From contig ATTF01000001.1 of assembly GCA_000419545.1 (NCBI GenBank), forward strand, positions 28,663-92,662: 64,000 nucleotides of DNA. Direction: 5' to 3'. Below, in pieces: positions 19,125-29,104 of this stretch. This stretch comes from Candidatus Pelagibacter ubique HIMB058 (GTDB lineage: Bacteria > Pseudomonadota > Alphaproteobacteria > Pelagibacterales > Pelagibacteraceae). Both the position numbers and the translations under genes were made by a program. Position 1 is the first letter of the stretch, and every line of letters starts with the position of its first letter. The notes beneath the pieces are model-generated. The model was not told the DNA's origin. It was given only the letters and a program-made list of their open reading frames with translations, and ran no database searches.

Positions 19125-19481
19125 TTATACGTATTTAAACACTAGTACGAAATAAGCAACACAAATAATTGTTGCTATCCACAAAACACTTCCAACTAAA
19201 GCTAACCAAAATAAGTGAATAAATGCACTACCTAGTAAAGAAATAAAAAGTCTATCCCCTCTTGTGGTATCTAATCCTAAAATTCCTCTTCTTGGATCTC
19301 CCCCTGGAGATTTTTTTTCCCAAATTACCATCACAGTTAAACATAAAGCTATAAAGATAAAGAATGCTGCTGTTTGCCAAGTCCATGCCATCCAGGTGAT
19401 GAATTCAAAGTCAAAGAAACTTTTTTCTTTTTCCTTACCCATGTCACCCCAAGTAGCTGCTTGTAAAACAGAAAATATCAT
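19125..19481 (-). CDS. DUF2160 family small membrane protein associated with glycerol ABC transporter
   Basis: ITWMAWTWQTAAFFIFIALCLTVMVIWEKKSPGGDPRRGILGLDTTRGDRLFISLLGSAFIHL; position at the end of the glp ABC operon. Confidence 0.8.
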   Translation of the reverse strand: MIFSVLQAATWGDMGKEKEKSFFDFEFITWMAWTWQTAAFFIFIALCLTVMVIWEKKSPGGDPRRGILGLDTTRGDRLFISLLGSAFIHLFWLALVGSVLWIATIICVAYFVLVFKYV

Positions 19482-20278
19482 ACTCTACCTAATGCAAATC
19501 CTTTCGCGATGTAGTTTCTTACAAAGTAAATCACTATTGCGCCTGGAACTATTGTTAAACTTCCAGCTGCTGCAAGTAATCCGAGTTCATATCCTGATGT
19601 ACTGGCGGTTCTAGTCATAGTAGCTGCGATCGGTTTAGCTGCTACAGCGGTTAAAGTTTTAGCTAAAAGAAGCTCTACCCATGAGAACATGAAGCAGAAG
19701 AACATTGTAATACCTATTCCTGCAGTAATTGTTGGAATAAATATTTTAAAGAAAAATCTCCAAAATGAGTAACCATCCACATAAGCTGTTTCATCTAATT
19801 CTTTTGGCACAGACGACATAAATCCTTCTAAAATCCAAACTGCTAATGGAATATTAAATAAACAATGTGATAAAGCTACAGCCACATGAGTATCAAATAA
19901 GTTTACTGAAGAATAAAACTGAAAGAATGGTAAGGCAAATACTGCAGGTGGAGCCATTCTATTAGTTAATAACCAGAAGAATAAATGTTTATCACCAACA
20001 AACTTATATCTTGAAAATGCATAAGCTGCAGGTAAAGCAGCTGCAACTGAAATTACTGTATTCATTACAACGTAGTAAATTGAATTTAAATAACCATTGT
20101 ACCAAGTGCTATCAGTAAAAATTTTCTTATAATTTTCTAAAGTGAATTCCTGCGGCCAAAGAGTGTAAGTATTTATAATCTCCGTTGTTGTTTTAAATGA
20201 CATATTCAACAACCAGTAAATCGGTAACATTAAGAAAATGATATAAATTGTAGGAACTAACCACTTAGCTTTCTTCAT
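19478..20278 (-). CDS. glpQ: Glycerol ABC transporter permease (GlpQ-like)
   Basis: MalG/UgpE-type permease, PKELDETAYVDGYSFWRFFFKIFIPTI EAA-type loop; operon context. Confidence 0.8.
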   Translation of the reverse strand: MKKAKWLVPTIYIIFLMLPIYWLLNMSFKTTTEIINTYTLWPQEFTLENYKKIFTDSTWYNGYLNSIYYVVMNTVISVAAALPAAYAFSRYKFVGDKHLFFWLLTNRMAPPAVFALPFFQFYSSVNLFDTHVAVALSHCLFNIPLAVWILEGFMSSVPKELDETAYVDGYSFWRFFFKIFIPTITAGIGITMFFCFMFSWVELLLAKTLTAVAAKPIAATMTRTASTSGYELGLLAAAGSLTIVPGAIVIYFVRNYIAKGFALGRV

Positions 20279-21141
20279 GATTTCTCCTCATTTCTCATCA
20301 TTAATGTGTAAAACACCCAACAAACTAAAAGCACTATAAAGAAATAAATTAATGACATTGCTGCAGCTGGTCCTAAATCAAATTGACCTAAAGCCATTTT
20401 TACTAGATCAATTGATAAGAAAGCTGTTGCGTTTCCTGGTCCACCACCTGTTAATACAAAAGGTTCTGTGTAAATCATAAAGCTGTCCATGAACCTTAAA
20501 AGTATTGCTATCGTTAATACTTTTTTCATTTTGGGTAATTCAATTTTAGTAAAGACTGCCCAACGGCTTGCACCATCAATTTCTGCCGCTTGATAATAAG
20601 CAGGCTGAATTGATCTTAATCCTGCATAAGATAATAAAACTACTAAAGACGTCCAGTGCCACACGTCCATTAATATAGTTGTAAACCATGCATCACCTAT
20701 TTGTTGAGTAAAATTATAATCAAAACCTAAAGCATTTAATGAATGCCCTAAGAAACCAATGTCAGGTAAAGCAAATATATTCCACATAGCTCCAACAACG
20801 TTCCATGGAATTAAAAGTGGCATTGACATTAATACTAAACAAACTGGAACACCTAATCCTTCTTTTGGCATCGTTAGTGCTATGGCTATGCCTAAAGGAA
20901 TTTGAATAAATAAAATTATAAACGTAAATAAGAATTGTCTTCCGAGAGATGCGTGAAATCTTTCAGATAACATGATTTGTTTAAACCATCTTGTGCCTTC
21001 CCACATAAAAACGTTATTTCCAAAAGTTTCTTGGAAGGCATAGTTTACTACTGTCATCAGTGGAATAATTGCATTGAAAGCCACCAGTACGAAAACTGGT
21101 ATTACAAAGAACCATGCTTTTTGATTTACTGTTTTATTCAT
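20275..21141 (-). CDS. glpP: Glycerol ABC transporter permease (GlpP-like)
   Basis: Polytopic; QAAEIDGASRWAVFTKIELPKMKKVL EAA-type loop; operon context. Confidence 0.8.
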   Translation of the reverse strand: MNKTVNQKAWFFVIPVFVLVAFNAIIPLMTVVNYAFQETFGNNVFMWEGTRWFKQIMLSERFHASLGRQFLFTFIILFIQIPLGIAIALTMPKEGLGVPVCLVLMSMPLLIPWNVVGAMWNIFALPDIGFLGHSLNALGFDYNFTQQIGDAWFTTILMDVWHWTSLVVLLSYAGLRSIQPAYYQAAEIDGASRWAVFTKIELPKMKKVLTIAILLRFMDSFMIYTEPFVLTGGGPGNATAFLSIDLVKMALGQFDLGPAAAMSLIYFFIVLLVCWVFYTLMMRNEEKS

Positions 21142-22202
21142 TCAATTATCCAACTATCTCCGTAAGTATAAGTGTATTCTTTTTTAAATTTTAAAAATGC
21201 AGAACCTGATGGAATATTCTCATTAGATTTAGCAATCATTTTTATCTTTCCACTTTCACTTTCAGTATCTACAATTTTATGTCGACCAGTATTACTTACT
21301 GATAAAACTTTAACTGGTATTCCGTCGTTGCTAAAAGATATAAATTCAGGTCTCACACCAACTTCTGTTTTACTAAAATTATTTTTTTTAACTTGTTGAT
21401 GAGTTTCTATTTTTTTTCCATTTACGATCACATCACTTCCATTAATTTGACAAGGAAGAACATTCATGCCTGGTGAACCAATAAAATATCCAACAAATGT
21501 ATGTTTTGGTTTTTCAAATAGATCAACGGGAGTTCCTGTTTGAACAATTTGACCTTCATGCATTACAACAACTTGATCAGCGAATGTTAAAGCTTCGGTT
21601 TGATCGTGTGTAACATAAATCATTGTTCTATTAATTTTTTGGTGAAGTTCTTTTAGTTTTGATCTTAAAATCCATTTTAAATGAGGGTCGATTACTGTTA
21701 ATGGTTCATCAAACATAATAGCATTCACATCTGATCTCACTAAACCACGACCAAGAGAAATTTTTTGTTTTCCATCTGCAGTTAAACCTGAAGCTCTATT
21801 ATTTAAAGTTGAAGATAGTTCAAGCATTTCAGCTATTTCATGAACTTTAGCTTTTATTTCTTCCTCTGGAATTTTTCTATTTCTTAAAGGAAATGCCAAG
21901 TTATCATAAACTGTCATAGTGTCGTAAATAACTGGGAATTGAAAAATCTGAGCTATATTTCTCTCAACTGGATTTAAACCAGAGACAACTTTATCATCAA
22001 ATAAAATATCACCTTTAGTTGGTGTAATTAATCCAGAAATTATATTTAACAATGTTGTCTTCCCACATCCTGATGGACCAAGTAATGCATAAGCTCCTCC
22101 ATCATTCCAATCAATATTCACTCCTCTAATTGCCCAATCAGCATCAGAAGACTGTGTTTTTAAGTAACTATGACTTAGATCTTTTAAAGTAACTTTAGCC
22201 AT
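21138..22202 (-). CDS. glpT: Glycerol ABC transporter ATPase (GlpT-like)
   Basis: LLGPSGCGKTTLLNIISG, MFDEPLTVIDPHLKW, IYVTHDQTEAL; signature motif degenerate (TADGKQKISLGRGLV). Confidence 0.82.
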   Translation of the reverse strand: MAKVTLKDLSHSYLKTQSSDADWAIRGVNIDWNDGGAYALLGPSGCGKTTLLNIISGLITPTKGDILFDDKVVSGLNPVERNIAQIFQFPVIYDTMTVYDNLAFPLRNRKIPEEEIKAKVHEIAEMLELSSTLNNRASGLTADGKQKISLGRGLVRSDVNAIMFDEPLTVIDPHLKWILRSKLKELHQKINRTMIYVTHDQTEALTFADQVVVMHEGQIVQTGTPVDLFEKPKHTFVGYFIGSPGMNVLPCQINGSDVIVNGKKIETHQQVKKNNFSKTEVGVRPEFISFSNDGIPVKVLSVSNTGRHKIVDTESESGKIKMIAKSNENIPSGSAFLKFKKEYTYTYGDSWIIE

Positions 22203-23259
22203 TAGAAATTAACCTTTCGTTTTGATCAAAGTAAACGAACTCATCTGTGTTCATGTATAAATTCATTTCATCACCTACATTCTTTTGAAAAACTCCATTT
22301 GATAGTGAAACCCAACTTAAATCTCCATTTGTAAAGTGAATTAAACTTTCGGAGCCGCTAATTTCTGAAATTAAAACCTTACCTTTGATCTCGAGTGTAT
22401 TGCTGCCTTCTTTGTAAGTTGTAATGTTATGAGGTCTAATTCCAACTTTGTATTCACCGTCTTTAATATTAAGTTTTGTCTTCCATTGAATTTTATTTTG
22501 TAAAAATGAACATTGATCACCAGATTTTTTAATTTTTGCAATATTCATCGGCGGGTCACTAAATACCTGTGCTGATACTAAAGTATTTGGTTTATTGTAA
22601 GTGTCTAAAGTTTTCCCGTATTGAATAACCTTTCCTTCTAATAAAGTCGCGGTATTTCCTCCTAAGAGTAGAGCTTCTGATGGCTCTGTTGTAGCGTAAA
22701 CAACAATACAATCTCTGTTTTCAAATAGCTTTGGTAATTCTTCCCTTAATTCTTCTCTAAGTTTGAAATCTAAGTTAGCCAGAGGTTCATCTAATAATAT
22801 TAAATCTGAGTCTTTGACTAAAGCTCTTGCTAATGCTGTTCTTTGTTGTTGTCCTCCAGAAAGTTCATTGGGTTTCTTGTTTAACATCCCTGATAATTTT
22901 AATAATTCAGCAACTTTTCCAACTCTTTGTTTGATCTCATCAGACTTTACTCCAGTGATTTTCAGAGGCGATGCAATATTGTCGTAAACTGTAAAATTCG
23001 GATAATTAATAAACTGCTGGTAAACCATTGAAACGTTTCTTTTTTGAACTTTCATCCCTGTTACGTTTTCATTATTAAACCAAATCTCACCTGATGTTGG
23101 TTTATCTAGACCAGCCATAATCTGCATTAATGTAGTCTTCCCAGCTAGTGTGGATCCTAAAAGAATATTGATTGTATTTTTTTCTAATTTTAAATTTGTT
23201 GGGTAAATATGAGTATCTAACCCTACTTTTTTTTCTACGTTCTTTAATTCTAAGCTCAT
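22195..23259 (-). CDS. glpS: Glycerol ABC transporter ATPase (GlpS-like)
   Basis: LLGSTLAGKTTLMQIMAG, ELSGGQQQRTALARALVKDSDLILLDEPLANLD. Confidence 0.82.
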   Translation of the reverse strand: MSLELKNVEKKVGLDTHIYPTNLKLEKNTINILLGSTLAGKTTLMQIMAGLDKPTSGEIWFNNENVTGMKVQKRNVSMVYQQFINYPNFTVYDNIASPLKITGVKSDEIKQRVGKVAELLKLSGMLNKKPNELSGGQQQRTALARALVKDSDLILLDEPLANLDFKLREELREELPKLFENRDCIVVYATTEPSEALLLGGNTATLLEGKVIQYGKTLDTYNKPNTLVSAQVFSDPPMNIAKIKKSGDQCSFLQNKIQWKTKLNIKDGEYKVGIRPHNITTYKEGSNTLEIKGKVLISEISGSESLIHFTNGDLSWVSLSNGVFQKNVGDEMNLYMNTDEFVYFDQNERLISNG

Positions 23260-23279
23260 ATTTTTTTGAAATCTGTTTT

Positions 23280-23307
23280 AAAAAAAGGGGGCCGTTAAGC
23301 CCCCTTT
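23280..23307 (-). terminator. Rho-independent-type hairpin between the glycerol-binding protein gene and its ABC ATPase gene
   Basis: On the minus strand AAAGGGGGC-TTAACG-GCCCCCTTT followed by T's (9-bp stem, 6-nt loop, U-tract). Confidence 0.85.
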
Positions 23308-23327
23308 AAATTTAGATTTAACCTAAA

Positions 23328-25061
23328 TTAGTTCCAAGCTTTTTCGAAAGGAACTGTTTTACCTTTAGGCTTCTCATTACGCTTAGCTTTTGGTGATCCT
23401 GGTTGTTTCAACCAATAATCAGCGCCTTTCGGCTTAGCTAATCTTGGACCACATCCACCGTATGTATTGTTTGCTTTATCAGCAGCTTCCATACGTGACA
23501 TAACTAAGTTCATCTCTTCTGCAAGACGATCCATAGCTTGTTGTGGAGTAAACGCACCTGAGTTTACGTCTCCAATTTGTTGCCACCAGATTTGTGCAAG
23601 TTTCGGATAGTCCGGAACGTTTACACCTGTTGGTGACCACAATACTCTGTTTTTAGATCTGTAGAATTCTACAAGTCCACCAAGTTTTGGAGCTCTCTTA
23701 GTAAAGTGTTTGTGGTTAATTGTACTATCTCTAATGATAGTTAAACCAACATCACTTTTCTTAAGATCAACAGTTTTAGATACTACGAACTGAGCGTATA
23801 ACCACGCAGCTTTTCTTCTGTCAACTGGAGTAGACTTGAATAAAGTCCATGATCCAGCATCTTGATAACCAAGCTTCATACCTTCATCCCAGTAAGGACC
23901 TTTTGGTGATGGTCCCATTCTCCATAAAGGATTACCACTATCATCAACTGTTTTGTTTCCAGAACTCTTTGGAGCAACCATTGATGCCGTAAACGCTGTA
24001 TACCAGAAAATTTGCTGAGCAACGTTTCCTGATGATAAAGCTGGCAGAGACTGATAGAAGTCCATCGCCGCAGCACCTGGAGGTGCGTAAGCTCTTAACC
24101 ACTCGTCCCATTTTCTGATTGCATATACGGCAGCAGGACCATTAGCAGCCCCACCTCTTGCTACGTCAGCACCAACTGGGTTACAAGAACCTTTTTCCAT
24201 TCTTATTCCCCACTCGTCTACTGGTACACCATTCGGTTTACCAACTGAACCTGCACCAGCCATTGATAACCACGCGTCAGTCATTCTCCATCCTAAGTCT
24301 GGAGCTCTCTTACCGTAGTCCATGTGACCGTATACTCTAACACCGTCTATATTCTTCACATCATTTGTAAAGTATGCAGCGATATCTTCGTAAGCAGACC
24401 AGTTAACTGGTACACCTAGATCGTATCCGTATTTAGCTTTGAAACCTTTTTTGATTTCAGGTCTGTCGAACCAATCTTTTCTAAACCAGTAAAGGTTAGC
24501 AAATTGTTGGTCAGGTAATTGATATAAATCACCATCTGGACCTGTCGTGAATGAAATTCCGATGAAATCTTTAAGATCTAAAGTCGGTAAAGTTACATCT
24601 TTACCCTCACCGGCCATCCAGTCAGTTAAGTTTACTGCTAACTGAAGTCTTGAGTGTGTACCGATCAAATCAGAGTCATTGATGTACGCATCATACAAGT
24701 TTCTTCCAGTTTGCATTTGAGTTTGTACAGCTTGTACTACTTCCCCTTCTCCAAGTAACTGGTGATTTACTTTAATACCAGTTATTTCCTCAAAAGCTTT
24801 TGTTAAAACTTTTGATTCATATTCGTGAGTTGGAATAGTTTCTGATAATACGTTTATTTCCATTCCTTTGAATGGTTTAGCAGCATCATGAAACCACTGT
24901 AGTTCTTTCTCTCTCTCTTTTGCAGAGATTGTAGAAAGACTAAACTCACCGTTTGACCATTTCTTAATTGCAGCATCGTGTCCGCCTGCAATCGCATTAG
25001 AAATAGTAATTAGAGAAAATGAAACAGCAACAGCTAGAAAAGTTTTAAATGTTTTTAACAT
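23328..25061 (-). CDS. glpV: Glycerol ABC transporter substrate-binding protein (GlpV-like)
   Basis: Signal peptide MLKTFKTFLAVAVSFSLITISNAIAGGHD; large extracellular solute-binding protein; GGGGG Shine-Dalgarno before MLKTF, so start placed downstream of the listed 25076. Confidence 0.85.
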   Translation of the reverse strand: MLKTFKTFLAVAVSFSLITISNAIAGGHDAAIKKWSNGEFSLSTISAKEREKELQWFHDAAKPFKGMEINVLSETIPTHEYESKVLTKAFEEITGIKVNHQLLGEGEVVQAVQTQMQTGRNLYDAYINDSDLIGTHSRLQLAVNLTDWMAGEGKDVTLPTLDLKDFIGISFTTGPDGDLYQLPDQQFANLYWFRKDWFDRPEIKKGFKAKYGYDLGVPVNWSAYEDIAAYFTNDVKNIDGVRVYGHMDYGKRAPDLGWRMTDAWLSMAGAGSVGKPNGVPVDEWGIRMEKGSCNPVGADVARGGAANGPAAVYAIRKWDEWLRAYAPPGAAAMDFYQSLPALSSGNVAQQIFWYTAFTASMVAPKSSGNKTVDDSGNPLWRMGPSPKGPYWDEGMKLGYQDAGSWTLFKSTPVDRRKAAWLYAQFVVSKTVDLKKSDVGLTIIRDSTINHKHFTKRAPKLGGLVEFYRSKNRVLWSPTGVNVPDYPKLAQIWWQQIGDVNSGAFTPQQAMDRLAEEMNLVMSRMEAADKANNTYGGCGPRLAKPKGADYWLKQPGSPKAKRNEKPKGKTVPFEKAWN

Positions 25062-25162
25062 CTTTATTTCCCCCATTGTTGTTTAAATGATGGACTATTG
25101 AACCAAAAATAGCCCAAAGTGTACAGGATATAATTGTCTTTTTAATTCAACTTAAGGGTGTG

Positions 25163-26644
25163 TTAATTGCTTAAAGTTTTCTTAATAGCTGAGGCCCAGC
25201 CTTTTAAAAGATTATTTCTATTTTGATTTTTCATTTTTGGTGAGAAATTTTTGTCTAAATGCCAATTTTTAGAAATATCTTTTAATGATTTGTAAACTCC
25301 AATTTGTAAACCTGCCATAAATGCTGCACCTAGCGCTGTGGTTTCTTGAACTTTAGGTCTTAAAACTTTTACATTAACAATGTCTGATAAGAATTGTGAA
25401 AACCAATTATTCATTACCATTCCACCATCAACTTTTACAATTTTAGGTCTTAATCCATCATGTTTCATTGCTTCAAATAAATCATAAGTTTGATAAGCAA
25501 CAGCTTCTATTGTTGCTCTAACAATTTCTTTAGGACTTGTGTCTCTAGTAATTCCACTTAAAACACCTCTTGCGTTTGCATCCCAATAAGGAGCACCAAG
25601 ACCTGTAAAAGCTGGCACTAAATAAATATTATTATTATCTTTTAACGATTTAACAATTTTTTCTGTTTCAGGTGCTGATTTAAAAAACTTCATTCTATCT
25701 CTTAACCATTGAACTCCTGCTCCAGCAATAAAAATTGAACCTTCCATCGCATAAGTTGTTTTACCATTAATTCTATATGCAATCGTAGTTAGCAATCTAT
25801 TTTTAGAATAAATCTTTTTAGATCCAGTATTTAATAAAACAAAAGCACCAGTTCCATATGTGCTTTTAAGAGACCCAGGTTCAAAGCAACATTGACCTAT
25901 TGTAGCTGATTGCTGATCACCTACTACACCATTAATTGGAATTGATTTTCCTGTAATTGATGAATGTGTTTGACCATAGTCATCTGCACAGTCTTTTACT
26001 TCCGGTAAAATATGTTTTTGTATTTTTAGTAATTTTAAAATTGCATCATCCCATTTATTTGATGAAATATTATAAATCATTGTTCTGCTTGCATTTGTTG
26101 CATCAGTTGCATGAACTTTTCCTCTTGTAAGTCTCCAGATTAAAAAGCTATCAATAGTTCCAAATAATAATTGTTTTTTATTCATTAGCTGTTTAGCTTT
26201 TGAAACATTATCTAAAATCCATTTAATTTTTGTACCTGAAAAATAAGAGTCGATTAAAAGACCGGTTTTATTAAAAACCATTGTATCTTTGTTTTGTTTT
26301 CTAAGTTTTTTACAAAACTCTTCTTGTCTACGATCTTGCCAAACGATAGCGTTATAAACTGGTTTACCTGTTTTCTTATCCCATAAAACAGTTGTTTCTC
26401 TTTGATTAGTAATACCGATGCTGAGAATTTCGCCTCTAAGTCTTTTTGCTTTTTGAATTACATCTTTTAAAGTTTTTAAAGTCGTTCTCCAAATTTCTTC
26501 AGGATTATGTTCAACCCATCCACTTTTTGGAAAATATTGAGTAAATTCTTTTTGAGAAGAAAAAACCGGTTTACCTTTTAAATCAAATAATATTGATCTA
26601 TTTGAAGTTGTCCCCGCATCAATAGAAATTATAAATTTTTTCAT
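25163..26644 (-). CDS. glpK: Glycerol kinase
   Basis: ISIDAGTTSNRSILFD, AIVWQDRR, TYGTGAFVLLNTG, VDGGMVMNNWFSQFLSDI. Confidence 0.95.
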   Translation of the reverse strand: MKKFIISIDAGTTSNRSILFDLKGKPVFSSQKEFTQYFPKSGWVEHNPEEIWRTTLKTLKDVIQKAKRLRGEILSIGITNQRETTVLWDKKTGKPVYNAIVWQDRRQEEFCKKLRKQNKDTMVFNKTGLLIDSYFSGTKIKWILDNVSKAKQLMNKKQLLFGTIDSFLIWRLTRGKVHATDATNASRTMIYNISSNKWDDAILKLLKIQKHILPEVKDCADDYGQTHSSITGKSIPINGVVGDQQSATIGQCCFEPGSLKSTYGTGAFVLLNTGSKKIYSKNRLLTTIAYRINGKTTYAMEGSIFIAGAGVQWLRDRMKFFKSAPETEKIVKSLKDNNNIYLVPAFTGLGAPYWDANARGVLSGITRDTSPKEIVRATIEAVAYQTYDLFEAMKHDGLRPKIVKVDGGMVMNNWFSQFLSDIVNVKVLRPKVQETTALGAAFMAGLQIGVYKSLKDISKNWHLDKNFSPKMKNQNRNNLLKGWASAIKKTLSN

Positions 26645-27687
26645 CTAAATGCTTCCCAGTCTAATTCAAGTTTTTTATCATCTACAATAGCATTAATCAT
26701 CCCAAGCATTAAAGGCATTTTTTTTTGGTCAAAATCTTCATTAACTTTCTTAGCAATTTCTTTTGCAAGATCAGCTCCTTCTACAGTCACTTTTTCCATT
26801 TTAGTTTTTTTTGCTTCTGAAAAAGTTAAACCTTCACCAATATAAGATCCCATTTTTGCATTACGTCCACCACCAGAACTGACATATAAATCTCCTAAAC
26901 CTGCTAAGCCTTTTACGGTTTCCTTTTTTCCTTTTAAATGTTCGACAAAAATTTCCATTTCATGGATAGACTGCTTGATTAAAGCAGAAGCAGTATTAAG
27001 ATAATTTTTTTCTCTAACTTCAGGTGATATATTTTGACTACATAAACCTTTCGCAGCACCAACAGCCATTGAAAAAATATTCTTAATCGCAGCTGATACT
27101 TCAACACCGTTTAAGTCATCAGAGTATGAAGTGTGATAATAATTTGTATTAAGCATATCAGCAATTTTTTTTGCAGTATTAATATCTTTGTTTGCAATAA
27201 CAACGCTGCTATGAACTCTATTAGCTAGACCTGCTGCTAAACAAGGTCCGCCAACTGCAGAAATGTCTATCTTATTAATTCCCTTGGACTTCAAAAGTCT
27301 TTCTAGTTTATCAACTAATAATTCGTAATTATTATTATGAATACTCAATCCTTTTGTAAGCATTAATAATTTAGGTACTTTTTTATCTTTATATAACCTA
27401 CAAATTTGATCTGAAACCCACTCAATCCCCTTTGAACTGATGCCTAACACAATTAAATCGACATTAGATTTGAGAAGTTCATCAAATTTATCAAATTTAA
27501 ATATATTAATTTCTTTTGGAATTTTTGTTTTTAAACCTGGGTGTAAATTGTCGTTTTTTTTAAATTCATCTATAAAATCATTTTCTAAGTGAGTACCTAC
27601 GATATTAATATCATGATTATTATCTAAACAAGGTAAAGCAAATGCTGATCCCATTGCACCTGCTCCTATGATTACTATTTTTGACAT
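26641..27687 (-). CDS. gpsA: NAD(P)-dependent glycerol-3-phosphate dehydrogenase
   Basis: VIIGAGAMGSAFA, LMLTKGL, VGGPCLAAGLA, LNGVEVSAAIKNIFSMAVGAAKGL, GLGDLYVSSGGGRNAKMG. Confidence 0.9.
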   Translation of the reverse strand: MSKIVIIGAGAMGSAFALPCLDNNHDINIVGTHLENDFIDEFKKNDNLHPGLKTKIPKEINIFKFDKFDELLKSNVDLIVLGISSKGIEWVSDQICRLYKDKKVPKLLMLTKGLSIHNNNYELLVDKLERLLKSKGINKIDISAVGGPCLAAGLANRVHSSVVIANKDINTAKKIADMLNTNYYHTSYSDDLNGVEVSAAIKNIFSMAVGAAKGLCSQNISPEVREKNYLNTASALIKQSIHEMEIFVEHLKGKKETVKGLAGLGDLYVSSGGGRNAKMGSYIGEGLTFSEAKKTKMEKVTVEGADLAKEIAKKVNEDFDQKKMPLMLGMINAIVDDKKLELDWEAFR

Positions 27688-29099
27688 TAGTCTTTAAATA
27701 TTAGTTTTTTGAAAATTAAAAAAATAGATATTAGCTCAATTTTTCCGACTATCATAAAAAATATTAAACTCATCTTTGAAGATGTTAATAAATTACTAAA
27801 GTTAATGTTTTCCATATTATACATTGTAGAATTTAAAGTGTTAGTTAACGTAAGAATGGATAATTTAAATGATTTTTCAAAACCAATATTATCAACAACA
27901 AGAAAACTAGATAAAATAAAAAGACTTACAAAAAAAGAGATGAATATTAAAAAAGATATTCTAATGCTTTCATCTGATATCTTTCTATTTGAGCTAAAAA
28001 TTGTTTTGTTAATTATACTATTAGGACTGATTAATTTTAATATTTCTGATGATGTAATTTTAAGAAGAATATAAAATCTAATCAATTTTATGCCAGAGGT
28101 ATTAGATATTAAAGAGCCACCAACTAATGTAATAAGTAAAAAATATAGACTAAGATTATTACCTTGATCTAAAAATGTCAGACCTGAGCTGGCTAAACTA
28201 CTTAGTATACTTAAAATTAAATCAAATGCCGAGTAATCATTAAAGGATATAAGGCCAAAAAGAAGTATTAAAAAAATTACTAAATACAAGTCTTCCCTAT
28301 GACCATCTAACAAATTTTTTTTGTTAAATAAATTAAATAATAGAAAAAGATTGAGCATCGAGATAATTAAAGAAAAAAAGAAAATTATTTTCTGAAAGTT
28401 AGTTGATATAATTTTATAAATATTATCAGTTGGAAGAAATCCACCACCTGATATTAATGTCATTGATATATTTAGAGAATTAAAGAGCCTCAATCCAGAA
28501 ATGTTCAGTAAAGTAAAAATTATTAAACTTAGAACAGAGTAAACAATTATTATTTTAGTGATATTTTCTTTTATATTTTCCTCTGATTTATAACTGCTAT
28601 CACCAGAATAAACGAGATCGGTCATTTTATAGTTAAAAGTTTTATTAGAAAAAATAATCATTAGAAAAATAAGAAAATATAATCCTCCAATCCATTGTGA
28701 AGAAGATCTCCATAAAATTAAGGTTGGGTCTAAATATTTTATATTTTTAAAAACTGAAAACCCTGTGCCAGTTAAACCGGATACTGCTTCAAATATAGAG
28801 TTCAAAAATGTAACTTGGTAATTACTTAAGTAAAAAGGAATAGCAATTAACATTGAAATTAACAAATAAGTAGAAATAATTAAAATTAATTGATCAATGT
28901 AATAAATTTTTTTTACTGAATTTTTTCCAAAATATAAAAGTCCGGAACCTATTATTAATGAAGAAACTAGTGTTATAAAATATGTCTCTATACTTAAAAA
29001 ATAGTCAAAATAAGTTGCGTATAAAATATTTATTAAAGCCAGAAAACTTATAGGGAAACAAAATAAGCTTAGATAAAAACTTATACCTTTAAAATTCAT
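27687..29099 (-). CDS. trkH: Trk-type potassium uptake membrane protein TrkH
   Basis: Polytopic; FEAVSGLTGTGFSVFK, WRSSSQWIGGLYFLIFLMII, adjacent to trkA. Confidence 0.88.
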   Translation of the reverse strand: MNFKGISFYLSLFCFPISFLALINILYATYFDYFLSIETYFITLVSSLIIGSGLLYFGKNSVKKIYYIDQLILIISTYLLISMLIAIPFYLSNYQVTFLNSIFEAVSGLTGTGFSVFKNIKYLDPTLILWRSSSQWIGGLYFLIFLMIIFSNKTFNYKMTDLVYSGDSSYKSEENIKENITKIIIVYSVLSLIIFTLLNISGLRLFNSLNISMTLISGGGFLPTDNIYKIISTNFQKIIFFFSLIISMLNLFLLFNLFNKKNLLDGHREDLYLVIFLILLFGLISFNDYSAFDLILSILSSLASSGLTFLDQGNNLSLYFLLITLVGGSLISNTSGIKLIRFYILLKITSSEILKLISPNSIINKTIFSSNRKISDESIRISFLIFISFFVSLFILSSFLVVDNIGFEKSFKLSILTLTNTLNSTMYNMENINFSNLLTSSKMSLIFFMIVGKIELISIFLIFKKLIFKD

Positions 29100-29104
29100 G
29101 AAAA

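Noticed and set aside
21138-23259. Possibility that the two adjacent ABC ATPases are a recent duplication
   Set aside because: The proteins are clearly diverged (different Walker A and signature sequences) and two-ATPase layout is normal for GlpST-type glycerol transporters.
27709-28074. 121-aa plus-strand ORF
   Set aside because: Fully antisense to trkH. Lys/Ile-rich composition expected from AT-rich reverse strand.
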